64,000 bases of DNA from JBFXCK01 sp050182275 (GTDB lineage Bacteria > Pseudomonadota > Alphaproteobacteria > SHNJ01). The position numbers were made by a program, and so were the translations under genes. Location: positions 47,060-111,059 of the forward strand of contig JBFXCK010000005.1 in assembly GCA_050182275.1 (NCBI GenBank). The letters run 5' to 3'. Below the pieces are notes generated by a model that did not search any database, was not told the DNA's origin, and saw nothing but the letters and a program-made list of their open reading frames with translations. Below are positions 17,613 to 25,968 of the stretch, piece after piece. How positions within the stretch are numbered: position 1 is the stretch's first letter; the number at the start of each line of letters is the position of its first letter.

Positions 17613-18236
17613 ATGAACGAGCGCCCAGTTGCTCCAACCAAATCCGAATCCAAAAAACTGCCGCCGCGCCGTTTGGGCAAAGTATTATTGCGCAATAAAA
17701 AACTGGCCGCCGATATTTTGGTCGAGGCCGATCCCAAGGGCCGCACCGTTGTCCATGCCAAAATGCGCGATACGTCGCTATTAACCAGGCTTTACCGCAG
17801 CCGGCGCATTAGCGGCCAAGAATTGGCGGCCGGGCAAGCTTATAGCCGGGATTTGCAAATTGCCGGGCTGACCGGCCGCTATGCCAGAAGTTCCTGGCAG
17901 CCGCTTTCCAGCGCTCAAACCGGGCCGGACACCAGCATTAACATTCAGCTCAGCGATGGGCGCATCGCGGCACAAGAACGCCTGAAACGCCGCGACGCAT
18001 TATTGGGGCCGCTGGCGGCATCCTGCTTGTTTCATATTTTAGGGCACGGCCTAAGCGCCAAGGATTGGGCGCATCGCATTCGTTCAACGCCGGTCGCCGG
18101 CATCAGCCGCGATTTCAATCAGCATCAAGCGGTGGGTTTTTTTATCGCCGCGCTCGGCTTGTTGGCGACTCATGCTAAAGCCTTGAATCGCAGCGCAAAA
18201 AAGCCCAATCTTGACAGGGAAGAGGGGATTTCCTAG
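17613..18236 (+). CDS. DUF6456-like hypothetical protein
   Basis: 207 residues from the ATG at 17613, which has an AAGGAGAGTGCG ribosome site; the frame is open further upstream but without such a site. The central part (RLYRSRRISGQELAAGQAYS) resembles the DUF6456 pattern of alphaproteobacterial proteins, where a short domain is followed by AGExxxxD. The N-terminus is basic. A DNA-associated role is possible; the family match is by eye and weak. Confidence 0.5.
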   Translation: MNERPVAPTKSESKKLPPRRLGKVLLRNKKLAADILVEADPKGRTVVHAKMRDTSLLTRLYRSRRISGQELAAGQAYSRDLQIAGLTGRYARSSWQPLSSAQTGPDTSINIQLSDGRIAAQERLKRRDALLGPLAASCLFHILGHGLSAKDWAHRIRSTPVAGISRDFNQHQAVGFFIAALGLLATHAKALNRSAKKPNLDREEGIS

Positions 18237-18275
18237 AAGAAGGCAAGATTTTTAATAATAACGGAGGGTTTTATA

Positions 18276-18869
18276 ATGGATGTCGATAAACATTTAGAGG
18301 CGGTTCAATTAATTAAATTAAGCCGGAGCGCCAATTTGGAAGATTTTGAATCGGCGCTAATTAAGTATGAAGGCAAGAACAGATTATCAAGACCATATAA
18401 TGCTCAATATGATATTCAATCAGATTCCCGTATTTCGTTTGAATCCAAGCTTATTGCTGGTGAAACTGTTGCCCAGGGAATCTTGCGTTGGGGCCAGCCG
18501 CATTGCGTAACAGGCATTATCACTTTTTCTTCGCTGGATATGCTGCTGATGCATTCCGAATTACGCCGGTCATGGTATGAAAGCGCGCGCTGGAATACCA
18601 AAAACAACCATGCCGTTTTAATAGAAGTAATAAAGCAGTTTTATGATTTGTTTGAAAAAAATTGGCCGCATGGCGGAAGGACCAATTTTTTAGCTTTTGC
18701 CGGTGAAATTGGAGAATTAGCCAAATTTTACGGGTATAAACCCTTACTGGAATTAAATAAAAAAGCGCAGAAATTAAGAAAAACGCTAGAACCGAAAGCC
18801 AAACCGGCGCCTAATCCTAAAAAAGCTTTGCAGCGCGGCAGAGCTCGCCTAACCCGGGATTCCCGTTAA
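18276..18869 (+). CDS. Hypothetical protein upstream of the phage late block
   Basis: 197 residues, soluble, with an ACGGAGGG ribosome site. The body is mixed and the C-terminal 40 residues are very basic (KPAPNPKKALQRGRARL), which suggests nucleic-acid contact. Its last bases overlap the convergent small gene at 18866. No family recognised. Confidence 0.6.
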   Translation: MDVDKHLEAVQLIKLSRSANLEDFESALIKYEGKNRLSRPYNAQYDIQSDSRISFESKLIAGETVAQGILRWGQPHCVTGIITFSSLDMLLMHSELRRSWYESARWNTKNNHAVLIEVIKQFYDLFEKNWPHGGRTNFLAFAGEIGELAKFYGYKPLLELNKKAQKLRKTLEPKAKPAPNPKKALQRGRARLTRDSR

Positions 18870-19084
18870 GCCGCCGAATCTTTTTTGGTTAATTCAGCCA
18901 CCAAGGCTTCGAGCGCGGTGACGCGCTGTTCCAATTGCTTGTAAGAAGCTTGGGTTTGTTGGCGTAACGAGGCGGGGTTCAAATCGATGCCATTGGCCTG
19001 ATGCGGCAATACCGGTTTTGGCTTATTAATATTGGCGCTTTCCCCTAAAAATAAATCGGCGACATTGGCGATGCGTGTTTTCAT
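18866..19084 (-). CDS. Small coiled-coil protein
   Basis: 72 residues from the ATG at 19084 (MKTRIANVADLFLGES), preceded by AAGGGAGAGCAGCT. The C-terminal 35 residues form a predicted coiled coil (QASYKQLEQRVTALEALVAE). It lies directly upstream of, and divergent from, the phage promoter at 19211. A regulator or tether is conceivable but unproven. Confidence 0.55.
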   Translation of the reverse strand: MKTRIANVADLFLGESANINKPKPVLPHQANGIDLNPASLRQQTQASYKQLEQRVTALEALVAELTKKDSAA

Positions 19085-19210
19085 AGCTGCTCTCCCTTTA
19101 GATATTGTTCTATCACAGTTTTTCCGCCGCCGCAAGGGGAGTGTTTATTATAAGGATACAGTTTTAGGCCCTCTATCCCCAAAAAATTAAAACATAACCA
19201 GAACAAATAG

Positions 19211-19239
19211 TGGACAAATCGTAAACTTTGTGCTACAAA
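19211..19239 (+). promoter_or_regulatory. Phage-type promoter, copy A, driving the terminase operon
   Basis: -35 TGGACA at 19211-19216, 17-nt spacer containing TAAACTTTGTG, -10 TACAAA at 19234-19239. The leader that follows (about 107 nt) folds into a hairpin with arms GGAAGG/CCTTCC and GTCAC/GTGAC (about 19251-19297) and then a terminator before the first gene. Confidence 0.75.
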
Positions 19240-19320
19240 ATTACTAGACTGGAAGGAGTGTCACCGGGCCAACCCTCCCCGTGACTTGTCCCTTCCAACC
19301 CTACCCTTCAACTTATGATC

Positions 19321-19353
19321 AGCGCCGCTCCTCACAGAAGCGGCGCTTTTTTT
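19321..19353 (+). terminator. Intrinsic terminator in the leader of the terminase operon
   Basis: Perfect 9-bp stem AGCGCCGCT (19321-19329) with AGCGGCGCT (19339-19347), a 9-nt loop, then seven T. The next gene starts 26 nt later with its own ribosome site, so this is a leader terminator and not the end of an operon. Confidence 0.85.
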
Positions 19354-19378
19354 ATGCCTTTGGCAGAAAGGATAAGCC

Positions 19379-19579
19379 ATGCCCGTTATCAGTGAAGCTT
19401 TTATCACCCGCGAGGAAAACGGCGATCAATACGCCGTTCATCTCATCGTTCCCCGCTTTCCAACCCGCGAGGAAGCGCGCCAATTCGCCCAGAATTTTAT
19501 GGTGCATGGCTCGCTGTTTGTTTTAAGCGGCGGCAAGAAAACTCCCATCCGCAGCCACCGCTTCGGCGAAACTTTGTAG
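19379..19579 (+). CDS. Small phage protein, first gene of the late operon
   Basis: 66 residues, preceded by AGAAAGGATAAGCC. Likely beta-alpha-beta (AVHLIVPRFPTREEARQFAQ). It lies between the leader terminator and the small terminase candidate. No family recognised. Confidence 0.6.
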   Translation: MPVISEAFITREENGDQYAVHLIVPRFPTREEARQFAQNFMVHGSLFVLSGGKKTPIRSHRFGETL

Positions 19580-19588
19580 GGGGAAATA

Positions 19589-19936
19589 ATGAGCGTCAAG
19601 AAAACCAAAAAACCGCGCGCCCCTAAAAGCGCGATGCTGATTTCGGTCGATAGCGCGCCCACGCCCGAAGCCAAGCAATTAATCATCCGTGTTTTGCGCG
19701 GCGATTTGATGGAGGATGACAAGGGCCGCTTGAAATCGCCCACCATCGCCCAGCGCCTGGCGGCGGCGCAGCTTTTGCTGAAATGGCAGGAAAAGAAAAC
19801 CGAAATGCCGGAAAGCAAAGCCGCAGGCGGAATCGATTTGCCGCCGCGCAGCGAAACTTTCGGCGAATGGCTGGAACGGGGCCGGCAAATGCAAGCCCTG
19901 CTGAAAGGAAATAGCTTGAAAGAAGGTTCGGCATGA
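19589..19936 (+). CDS. Probable terminase small subunit
   Basis: 115 residues: a basic N-terminus (MSVKKTKKPRAPKSA), a helical DNA-binding-like middle (TIAQRLAAAQLLLKWQEKK) and a Gly/Ser-rich end. It overlaps the large terminase by ATGA. Size, position and overlap fit the small subunit that recognises packaging sites. The call rests on context more than on sequence. Confidence 0.6.
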   Translation: MSVKKTKKPRAPKSAMLISVDSAPTPEAKQLIIRVLRGDLMEDDKGRLKSPTIAQRLAAAQLLLKWQEKKTEMPESKAAGGIDLPPRSETFGEWLERGRQMQALLKGNSLKEGSA

Positions 19937-21348
19937 CGCGCCTTATTTGGCGTCCGCAATTGGGTCCGCAAACTTTGGCGATTGATTCGGCGCTTATTGT
20001 TGATGAGCTTTTGTTCGGCGGCGCTAGGGGCGGGGGCAAATCGGATTTTCTGTTGGCCGATTTTTTGGCCGATGTCGCTTGCGGGCATGGCGGCGCTTGG
20101 CGCGGCATTTTGCTGCGGCGAAGCTATCCCGAGCTGGAAGAACTCATTTCCCGCAGCCAGGAACTCTATCCGCAATGTTTTCCCGATGCGCGCTATAGCA
20201 AAACCAGCCGCACCTGGCGTTTCGCCGATGGCGCAACCTTGCGCCTGCGGGCGCTCGAGCGGAACGAAGACGCCGATAAATATCAAGGCCACGCCTATAG
20301 CTGGATCGGCTGGGACGAGCTTGGCCATTGGGCGGAAGGCGATGCCTATCACAAACTCAAAGCCTGTTTGCGGAGCGCCGCCGGAATTAAAGGCCTGCGC
20401 ATCCGCGCCAGCGCCAATCCGGGCGGGGTTGGGCATCATTGGGTGAAGCGCTATTTCGGGATCGACCGCTACCCCCATGGCTCGGTTTTGCTGGAGGAAG
20501 GCGGGCGCACGCGGATGTTTTTAAAATCGCGGGTATTCGATAATCATATTTTGCTCCGCCAAGACCCCGGCTATATCGCCCGCCTTCAATCGCTGCATGC
20601 GCCGCAATTGGTGCGCGCCTGGCTGGACGGCAATTGGGATATAGCAGCCGGTTCCTTTTTCCCGGAATGGGATGTGGCCTTTCATGTGGCGCCCAATTTT
20701 ATCCTGCCGGATCATTGGCTAAGATTTATTTCCTTCGATTGGGGTTCAAGCAGCCCCTTTAGCGCCGGCTGGTGGGCCGTGGTGGGCGAGGATTATTATT
20801 TGCCAGATCAACGCATGCTTTCGCGCGGGACCTTATTGCGTTACCGCGAATGGTATGGCGCCGATAAAGGCGGCGAAGGCTTGCGCCTGACGGCCGAAGA
20901 AGTGGCGCGCGGAATTGTATCGCGCACGGGAGGGGCCGAAAATATTTCCTACCGCGTCGCCGATCCCAGTATTTTCCGCGCCGATGGCGGCCCCAGCATC
21001 GCCGAACGCATGGCCAAGGCGGGCGTTTTATTCCGCCCGGCCGATAATGCCAGGCTGGCCGGGTGGGATCAGCTTCGCGCGCGGTTGAAAGATCACAAAA
21101 TCGCCTGTTTCACTTCTTGCACCGATTCCATCCGTACCATTCCAGCGCTTCCCCACGACCGCGCCAAAATCGAGGATATTGATACCAACGCCGAAGACCA
21201 TATCGCCGATGAATGGCGCTATGCCTGCATGAGCCGGCCCTATATCAAGCCTTCGCCCAGTTCGGCAGCGCCAATTACAATCGCGCCCCTAACGCTGAAC
21301 AGCCTCTACAAAGCCTCGGCCAGGAAGCCTAAATCGAAGCGGATTTAA
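19933..21348 (+). CDS. terL: Terminase large subunit
   Basis: 471 residues, normal for a packaging ATPase-nuclease. The Walker A loop GGARGGGKS is at 29-37, and Walker B with its catalytic acid is in IGWDEL (D128-E129). SANPGG (160-164) is the coupling motif. The C-terminal RNase H-like nuclease begins at FDWGSS (D269). It translocates DNA into the prohead through the portal. The last 39 nt are repeated downstream at 23403, after the inserted cassette. Confidence 0.92.
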   Translation: MTRLIWRPQLGPQTLAIDSALIVDELLFGGARGGGKSDFLLADFLADVACGHGGAWRGILLRRSYPELEELISRSQELYPQCFPDARYSKTSRTWRFADGATLRLRALERNEDADKYQGHAYSWIGWDELGHWAEGDAYHKLKACLRSAAGIKGLRIRASANPGGVGHHWVKRYFGIDRYPHGSVLLEEGGRTRMFLKSRVFDNHILLRQDPGYIARLQSLHAPQLVRAWLDGNWDIAAGSFFPEWDVAFHVAPNFILPDHWLRFISFDWGSSSPFSAGWWAVVGEDYYLPDQRMLSRGTLLRYREWYGADKGGEGLRLTAEEVARGIVSRTGGAENISYRVADPSIFRADGGPSIAERMAKAGVLFRPADNARLAGWDQLRARLKDHKIACFTSCTDSIRTIPALPHDRAKIEDIDTNAEDHIADEWRYACMSRPYIKPSPSSAAPITIAPLTLNSLYKASARKPKSKRI

Positions 21349-21414
21349 GGGGGAAAGGAGATACAAGTATAGGTTGTCATCATTTTGCCTTGATTTTGTT
21401 CTAGGGGTGTTCTT
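21311..21414 (+). repeat. Direct repeat, left copy: terL 3' end plus leader of the toxin cassette
   Basis: From AAGCCT...AGGAAG in the last codons of terL through AAGCGGATTTAAGG and on to GTTGTCATCATTTTGCC and GGGGTGTTCTT. A diverged copy lies at 23403-23510. The repeat marks the left edge of cassette 1. Confidence 0.7.
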
Positions 21415-21439
21415 TAAGGGAGGAAGAAAGAGGTTTTCC

Positions 21440-21820
21440 ATGAAAAAAATTGGTTGGTGGATAGCTAATGCTGGCAGCATTACAGGAATATCCGCGCTTG
21501 GGCTAATATCTTTGGACTTGCTATCACCCATTTTTTATATCATTCCCAATTCATATGAGTGGTTAAGGGTAGGGGGAAGAGTTTGGCTAACATGGATGAT
21601 TTTATCATCCCTCTTCTTTTTAGCCATACTTGTAATACTTAATTTTTTTGATTACCTGGGGAGTAAAAAAGTTCGTGATGAGTGGCATAAAAATTTCATA
21701 AGAAAAATCCAGCTGGAAACTGGTGGGATAATAAAATATGTCTGGGTAGTTAGCGGAATAATTTTTTTATTAAGTATCCCTATAATCAATATTTTCGCCT
21801 CGTCGACTAATATAGATTAA
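21440..21820 (+). CDS. Membrane protein M1a of toxin cassette 1
   Basis: 126 residues from the ATG at 21440, with three membrane segments (about 5-30, 45-70 and 98-120) and a basic cytoplasmic loop (SKKVRDEWHKNF). A paralogue is at 24043 and a broken one at 23631. All share the loop pattern R(D/E)xW-x-K-F followed by IKYxWVxxGI. It is AT-rich compared with the phage genes around it. A membrane immunity role against the toxin-like protein at 22567 is inferred from co-duplication. Confidence 0.6.
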   Translation: MKKIGWWIANAGSITGISALGLISLDLLSPIFYIIPNSYEWLRVGGRVWLTWMILSSLFFLAILVILNFFDYLGSKKVRDEWHKNFIRKIQLETGGIIKYVWVVSGIIFLLSIPIINIFASSTNID

Positions 21821-21848
21821 GTTTTTAGAAATTAGAGAGTAATTAGAT

Positions 21849-22490
21849 ATGAAAAAATCCTCTGCTTCGTTACGCAAATTAGGAAAAAATCTATTAATAG
21901 TAACCTACAAAGCCGTATTGCCGTGCGTTGCAATTGTTGCGGTATTAGTGGCTGCTTGGTTTGTGTCTCCATATCATTTTAGTACTAAGTTGTTAGAGCC
22001 AAGCTTCCAGCTTTGCTTACATAATATTACAGCTTCTTCTATTAAAACATATAAAACGGAATTGCATGCATATAACGCGGATAATACGGCTCGACCTCTA
22101 ATTATTCAAAATGTTTTATTAAAGGGTGGTGAAGAGTGGTGTGATGGGGAAAGGGTAGTTGATACCCATTTTTATACAAATCTAGTTATGAGCTATGAAG
22201 ACCGCTTTGGAAAGAGTGAGAAAACTTTTCAAGTCAAAGAATATATGCCGGGAAATTACCGGTTAGATATTTATTTTTTACCAGATAAGAAGCTTACCGC
22301 TGAAACTAGTTTTTCTGAAAGAAACAATAGCTATGATTTTGCCATTCCCTACTGGGAGTTGGTAAGCTGGATTCTTCTGTTTATTCTAATTTTTATATTA
22401 CCTTTGCGCTGGGCTAAGGTTTTGCATAACTGGGAAAAAAATATATTTTCCCCTAAGCGCGCGCGTAAAATTAAAGAAGACAATAAGTAA
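21849..22490 (+). CDS. Membrane protein M2a of toxin cassette 1 with a periplasmic domain
   Basis: 213 residues: a membrane segment near 18-43, an outside domain of about 120 residues with two Cys, a second membrane segment near 172-190 and a basic tail. The paralogue at 24476 shares HFST shortly after the first segment, a Cys a few residues later and the pattern PG(N/H)Yxxx(I/V)xFLxD. The topology puts the conserved domain in the periplasm, where it could meet an incoming toxin. Function unknown. Confidence 0.6.
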   Translation: MKKSSASLRKLGKNLLIVTYKAVLPCVAIVAVLVAAWFVSPYHFSTKLLEPSFQLCLHNITASSIKTYKTELHAYNADNTARPLIIQNVLLKGGEEWCDGERVVDTHFYTNLVMSYEDRFGKSEKTFQVKEYMPGNYRLDIYFLPDKKLTAETSFSERNNSYDFAIPYWELVSWILLFILIFILPLRWAKVLHNWEKNIFSPKRARKIKEDNK

Positions 22491-22566
22491 ATTTTACAGA
22501 TAAATTTTTTTAAGTCACTGTCGTCATAGTGGCGATAGTATTTTTTTATTTAATAAGGAGATTAAA

Positions 22567-23394
22567 ATGATTGATGATTTTTATAAATATTTCAGTAAGA
22601 AAGGCGTGAATATTCAAAGCTTTTTATGGCCTGGAAATCCGCATGACTATGCTACAGAGACGGCGATAGATTCTCAGCTGCCTGGAAGAGAAAACGGACC
22701 TGCCGATGCTTATCGGCATGTTTTAGGGGCAGCAGAATTAACACGCCAGGTTGGATATATTGCTGCCGCTCCTTTAAGTGCTCATGAGACTACCGGCCAT
22801 TTATTAGGCTCAACTGCAGAGGAGGAAGTAATGGACGGGTCTAATAATGAAATCGGTATTAGAATAGGAATATATGCTAGAGAGAATAAATTAACTAGAG
22901 AGCAAACAAACGAGCTGGTGCAAAAAGTGATGACTGATCCAAATTATCAAAGAATTTTTGGACAGCCAAGAGTTATGAAGGAGAGCACATGGAAGGATAA
23001 TCCAGTATATGATAATAATGGAATTACTCCTCCAGAAGAGGTTGGAAAAAGAATGCCAAATGATCAAACCAACTGGCCGCCCGATTTCTCCCGCCCCAAT
23101 CGCAACAACCCTTATCATCCCGATTACGATCCGGCGGCGAAGAGATCAGAGAGCGGGCTGGAGAAAGATATTCACCCCGCCTTACGCGGTATTGATATAG
23201 AAACCGGCGAATCATTCTCCGAAATGCCCTTGCGCAAGCATCTGGAGCGAAGGTTCGATTTGAAGGAAAAATATCAGGGTAAAAAAGGGGCCAATTGCCC
23301 CGTTTTTGTTCGCGCCCACAGCCGCGAGGGCGGGAAAATTCATGTTGATTCCTATACCCGCCAGCCGCCGGAAGGAGGTTCTGATATGAATTAA
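22567..23394 (+). CDS. Toxin-like protein T1 (DAYRH/HExxGH domain) with an exchangeable C-terminal region
   Basis: 275 residues, no signal peptide. The N-terminal domain carries GPADAYRHVLGAAELT (D47, R50, H51) and SAHETTGH (H73, E74, H78), similar to the DAxRHxxxxAxxT motif of DUF6973-type domains found in bacterial toxins, perhaps a metal or acid-base centre. From residue 168 it shares a 108-residue C-terminal region, almost identical in DNA, with the protein at 25070. It is preceded by two membrane-protein genes that are duplicated with it. Toxin activity is inferred from this organisation, not shown. Confidence 0.6.
   Translation: MIDDFYKYFSKKGVNIQSFLWPGNPHDYATETAIDSQLPGRENGPADAYRHVLGAAELTRQVGYIAAAPLSAHETTGHLLGSTAEEEVMDGSNNEIGIRIGIYARENKLTREQTNELVQKVMTDPNYQRIFGQPRVMKESTWKDNPVYDNNGITPPEEVGKRMPNDQTNWPPDFSRPNRNNPYHPDYDPAAKRSESGLEKDIHPALRGIDIETGESFSEMPLRKHLERRFDLKEKYQGKKGANCPVFVRAHSREGGKIHVDSYTRQPPEGGSDMN
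23068..23394 (+). repeat. Near-identical 327-bp 3' module, copy 1
   Basis: Encodes the shared C-terminal region of T1 (starting TNWPPDFSRPNRNN). It matches 25532-25858 over its whole length with only scattered substitutions, whereas the upstream parts of the two genes are strongly diverged. That points to recent exchange or gene conversion of the 3' module. Confidence 0.85.
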
Positions 23395-23402
23395 ATTTTT
23401 TT

Positions 23403-23510
23403 TAAGCCTTTGCTAGAAAGAGAAAACTCAAGCGGATTCAAGGAAGAAAAGCCTGTACAACCACAAATTGTCATCTTTTCGCCTTGTTTTTGTTCTATGG
23501 GTGTTCTTAT
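23403..23510 (+). repeat. Direct repeat, right copy: decayed terL tail plus cassette leader
   Basis: TAAGCCTTTGCTAGAAAG then AAGCGGATTCAAGG aligns codon by codon with the end of terL (in frame it reads AFARKRKLKRI, versus ASARKPKSKRI in terL). The leader similarity continues to GGGTGTTCTTA. A terL remnant behind cassette 1 indicates tandem duplication or recombination between two phage versions. Confidence 0.7.
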
Positions 23511-23630
23511 TATGCGAATGAGTTTTTACTGCGGGAGATGATTATGCAAAGAGTATATCTAATGAAGTTAGCCTGGTTTTAAAAGAGAACCATGGATTTA
23601 TATTTGTTTTTTCTAACTAAGGAAAGATTT

Positions 23631-23996
23631 ATGAAAAATTTTATTCGGCTTGCCAATCTTGGCTCAGGAATTTGCCTGGTTTTTTTAGTTTTAGTATTAA
23701 CTGGGCTTTGGCCTTTTGCATCTGATGAGGCTGCTTTATCTGATGACCTAATAATCGGGGTTGTTACAGGGTGGTCTGTTTGTTTTATTGCAATATTTAT
23801 AATAACCATAATTCTTAACTTGGTTGCTTACGGTCAATCTAAAGAAATTCGCCAGCAGTGGTAGCAATCATTTAAAAATACTTTTATCCAAGAAGGTATT
23901 CGCGTCCTAAAATATAGTTGGGTAGGTAGTGGCATTGTTTTTATGGTTGCTATTATTCCTGCGATTTTGATTGTAGTTTTAATTACTAATGTCTGA
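23631..23996 (+). pseudogene. Broken third copy of the M1 membrane protein (in-frame amber stop)
   Basis: The ATG at 23631 has an AAGGAAAG ribosome site. The frame encodes an M1-like protein up to a TAG at 23862-23864, exactly after RQQW in the conserved R-x-Q-W loop. The same frame then continues without any other stop (QSFKNTFIQEG, then LKYSWVGSGI) to the TGA at 23994. Apart from the single stop the protein matches M1a and M1b in layout, so this is a recent pseudogene, or a readthrough gene. Confidence 0.75.
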
Positions 23997-24042
23997 GATA
24001 AACTAGGTTTTCAAAGTGTAAAGAGCTAAGGAGTTTTCAAGA

Positions 24043-24438
24043 ATGATAAGTTTTTCTGTAAAAAAAGCCGGTTGGATCATAGCTAGTGCCGGCAGTTTTT
24101 TCGGGCTTGCAGTTTTGATTATATTTCTTCTGGGTTTAGTAAAGCCCGATCCTGAGCGTCTTAGTATAGCAGGAGATTGGATAGAGATGGCAAGTTGGTT
24201 GTGGCTATCAAGCATGGCAATGATATTTTGCGGCATGTTTTTTCTTATGATCCTCTACAATCTAGTTATTTATGTAAGATATGAGCAAATTCGTGAGCAA
24301 TGGCAGAAAAAATTTGTAGCCATGTTTTTTGGTAAAAGTCGGGAAACAGTGAAATATATTTGGGTAATTGGCGGAATAGTCTTTTGGCTATTGATACCGT
24401 TTATAACGGTAATGGCTAATATTGAAAGAGTTTATTGA
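24043..24438 (+). CDS. Membrane protein M1b of toxin cassette 2
   Basis: 131 residues, paralogue of M1a: three membrane segments, the loop REQWQKKF and the VKYIWVIGGI segment before the last helix. It has an AAGGAG ribosome site. It stands in the same position relative to the M2 and toxin-like genes as in cassette 1. Inferred immunity or export helper for the protein at 25070. Confidence 0.6.
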   Translation: MISFSVKKAGWIIASAGSFFGLAVLIIFLLGLVKPDPERLSIAGDWIEMASWLWLSSMAMIFCGMFFLMILYNLVIYVRYEQIREQWQKKFVAMFFGKSRETVKYIWVIGGIVFWLLIPFITVMANIERVY

Positions 24439-24475
24439 GTAAGTTATCTCATTCTAATTGAGGAGTAACTAAATA

Positions 24476-25051
24476 ATGGAAAAATTTATAAAGAATTTCT
24501 GGAAAATCTTTGGTTTATTTATTTTAGTTTACATTATTGGGACAGCACTTTTATTTATAGGTTATCAATGGGCTCCTGATCATTTTTCTACTTCCGTGCA
24601 AAATCCAAGCACCAGATTTTGTTTTGAGAATCTCTCAAAAAAGCCGGTAACAATTGAGCAAATGATGTTCGGTGAAGATAAAATAGCATGGGAAAAAGCT
24701 GCTTACTTTGATTATGGTCCTAGAATGAAGATTTTATGCGCTGATCTTAATAAAAAAGCAGATAAGAAAAAATTGATTATTGATTACAGAATAGCCAATT
24801 CAAAAAATATTAATAAGGAAGAATTTATTACCGATTATTCCGTCCCAGGCCACTATATCTACAAAGTTAAATTTTTAACGGATTATAAAATGATATTGGA
24901 AAGCTCACATTCCAATGAGCCGTTAGTAACAGGAGAGGGGCTTCCTTATTTTGTAAGTCTGATTTTATTTGGAATAGTTTTGGGTCCAATATTGTTGGGG
25001 GGATATTTTATTATTTTTTGGTTTTGTCGTTTTATTAAATTTTACTCTTGA
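24476..25051 (+). CDS. Membrane protein M2b of toxin cassette 2 with a periplasmic domain
   Basis: 191 residues, paralogue of M2a, with membrane segments near 10-31 and 160-185 and a periplasmic domain between them containing HFST, one or two Cys and VPGHYIYKVKFLTD. It is more diverged from M2a than M1b is from M1a, as expected if it recognises a different toxin domain. Confidence 0.6.
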   Translation: MEKFIKNFWKIFGLFILVYIIGTALLFIGYQWAPDHFSTSVQNPSTRFCFENLSKKPVTIEQMMFGEDKIAWEKAAYFDYGPRMKILCADLNKKADKKKLIIDYRIANSKNINKEEFITDYSVPGHYIYKVKFLTDYKMILESSHSNEPLVTGEGLPYFVSLILFGIVLGPILLGGYFIIFWFCRFIKFYS

Positions 25052-25069
25052 ACTTTGAAAGGAAAATAT

Positions 25070-25858
25070 ATGTTTGATGATATACAAAGACGCATTTTTA
25101 ATTCTATTGGCGCTACCCAAGAAGCAATTAATTCACAATTGCCTGGTCGTATTGATGGTCCAGCAGATGCATATCGCCATATTTTAGGCGCTGCTAAGCT
25201 AACTTACCAAATAGGGCCTGTTGCTGCGCAGCCAATTTTAGATTCTCATGAATCTACTGGCCATATTAAAGGTCAAAACGAAGCTGCAGAAAGAATGGAT
25301 AAGTATAATAATTCTATTGGTGCTATAATAGGAATCGAGGCCATTCAAAATAATTGGGACGAAGAGAAAATTAAAGAAGAGGTTCAAAAAGTCTTTACCG
25401 ATCTCGAAACACAAAAAAAGTATGGTAAGCCTACATGGTTGCCGAAAGGTGAGTGGGATAAGAATCCAGTCTACGATGAAAACGGCATTACCCCACCTGG
25501 CAAAGCAGGTTCACCAATGCCTGTCGAGCACACCAACTGGCCGCCCGATTTCTCCCGCCCCAATCGCAACAACCCTTATCATCCCGATTACGATCCGGCG
25601 GCGAAGAGATCAGAGAGCGGGCTGGAGAAAGATATTCACCCCGCCTTACGCGGTATTGATATTGAGACGGGGGAGAAATTTTCTGAAATGCCCTTGCGCA
25701 AGCATTTGGAACGAAGGTTCGATTTGAAGGAAAAATATCAGGGTAAAAAAGGGGCCAATGGCCCCGTTTTTGTTCGCGCCCACAGCCGCGAGGGCGGGAA
25801 AATTCATGTCGATTCCTATACCCGCCAACCGCCGGAAGGAGGTTCTAATATGAATTAA
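25070..25858 (+). CDS. Toxin-like protein T2, paralogue of T1
   Basis: 262 residues from the ATG at 25070, which has AAAGGA upstream. The N-terminal domain repeats the T1 motifs (GPADAYRHILGAAKLT and SHESTGH, so the His before Glu is kept and TTGH becomes STGH) with low overall identity. The C-terminal 108 residues are nearly the same as in T1. A terminator follows at 25893. Function as for T1: inferred, not demonstrated. Confidence 0.6.
   Translation: MFDDIQRRIFNSIGATQEAINSQLPGRIDGPADAYRHILGAAKLTYQIGPVAAQPILDSHESTGHIKGQNEAAERMDKYNNSIGAIIGIEAIQNNWDEEKIKEEVQKVFTDLETQKKYGKPTWLPKGEWDKNPVYDENGITPPGKAGSPMPVEHTNWPPDFSRPNRNNPYHPDYDPAAKRSESGLEKDIHPALRGIDIETGEKFSEMPLRKHLERRFDLKEKYQGKKGANGPVFVRAHSREGGKIHVDSYTRQPPEGGSNMN
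25532..25858 (+). repeat. Near-identical 327-bp 3' module, copy 2
   Basis: Same length, frame and stop position as 23068-23394. It encodes the shared C-terminal region of T2. Confidence 0.85.
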
Positions 25859-25892
25859 ATCTTTTCGAAATTCTTTTTTTAGATTTTGTCCG

Positions 25893-25917
25893 CCCGCTTA
25901 AAACCAGCGGGTTTTTT
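25893..25917 (+). terminator. Intrinsic terminator between the toxin cassette and the portal gene
   Basis: CCCGCT (25893-25898), 7-nt loop, AGCGGG (25906-25911), then TTTTTT. It closes the inserted AT-rich cassette, 50 nt before the portal start. Unless antitermination operates it would reduce portal transcription from upstream. Confidence 0.75.
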
Positions 25918-25968
25918 ATTGCCTAAATTTTCTCAATTATTTTTTTAACCTCAACCAAGGAGATTGTT

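Noticed and set aside
19438..20478. Long open frame (346 codons) on the minus strand opposite terL
   Set aside because: It lies fully antisense to the well-supported terminase genes; the protein is low-complexity and without motifs, as expected of a GC-rich shadow frame.
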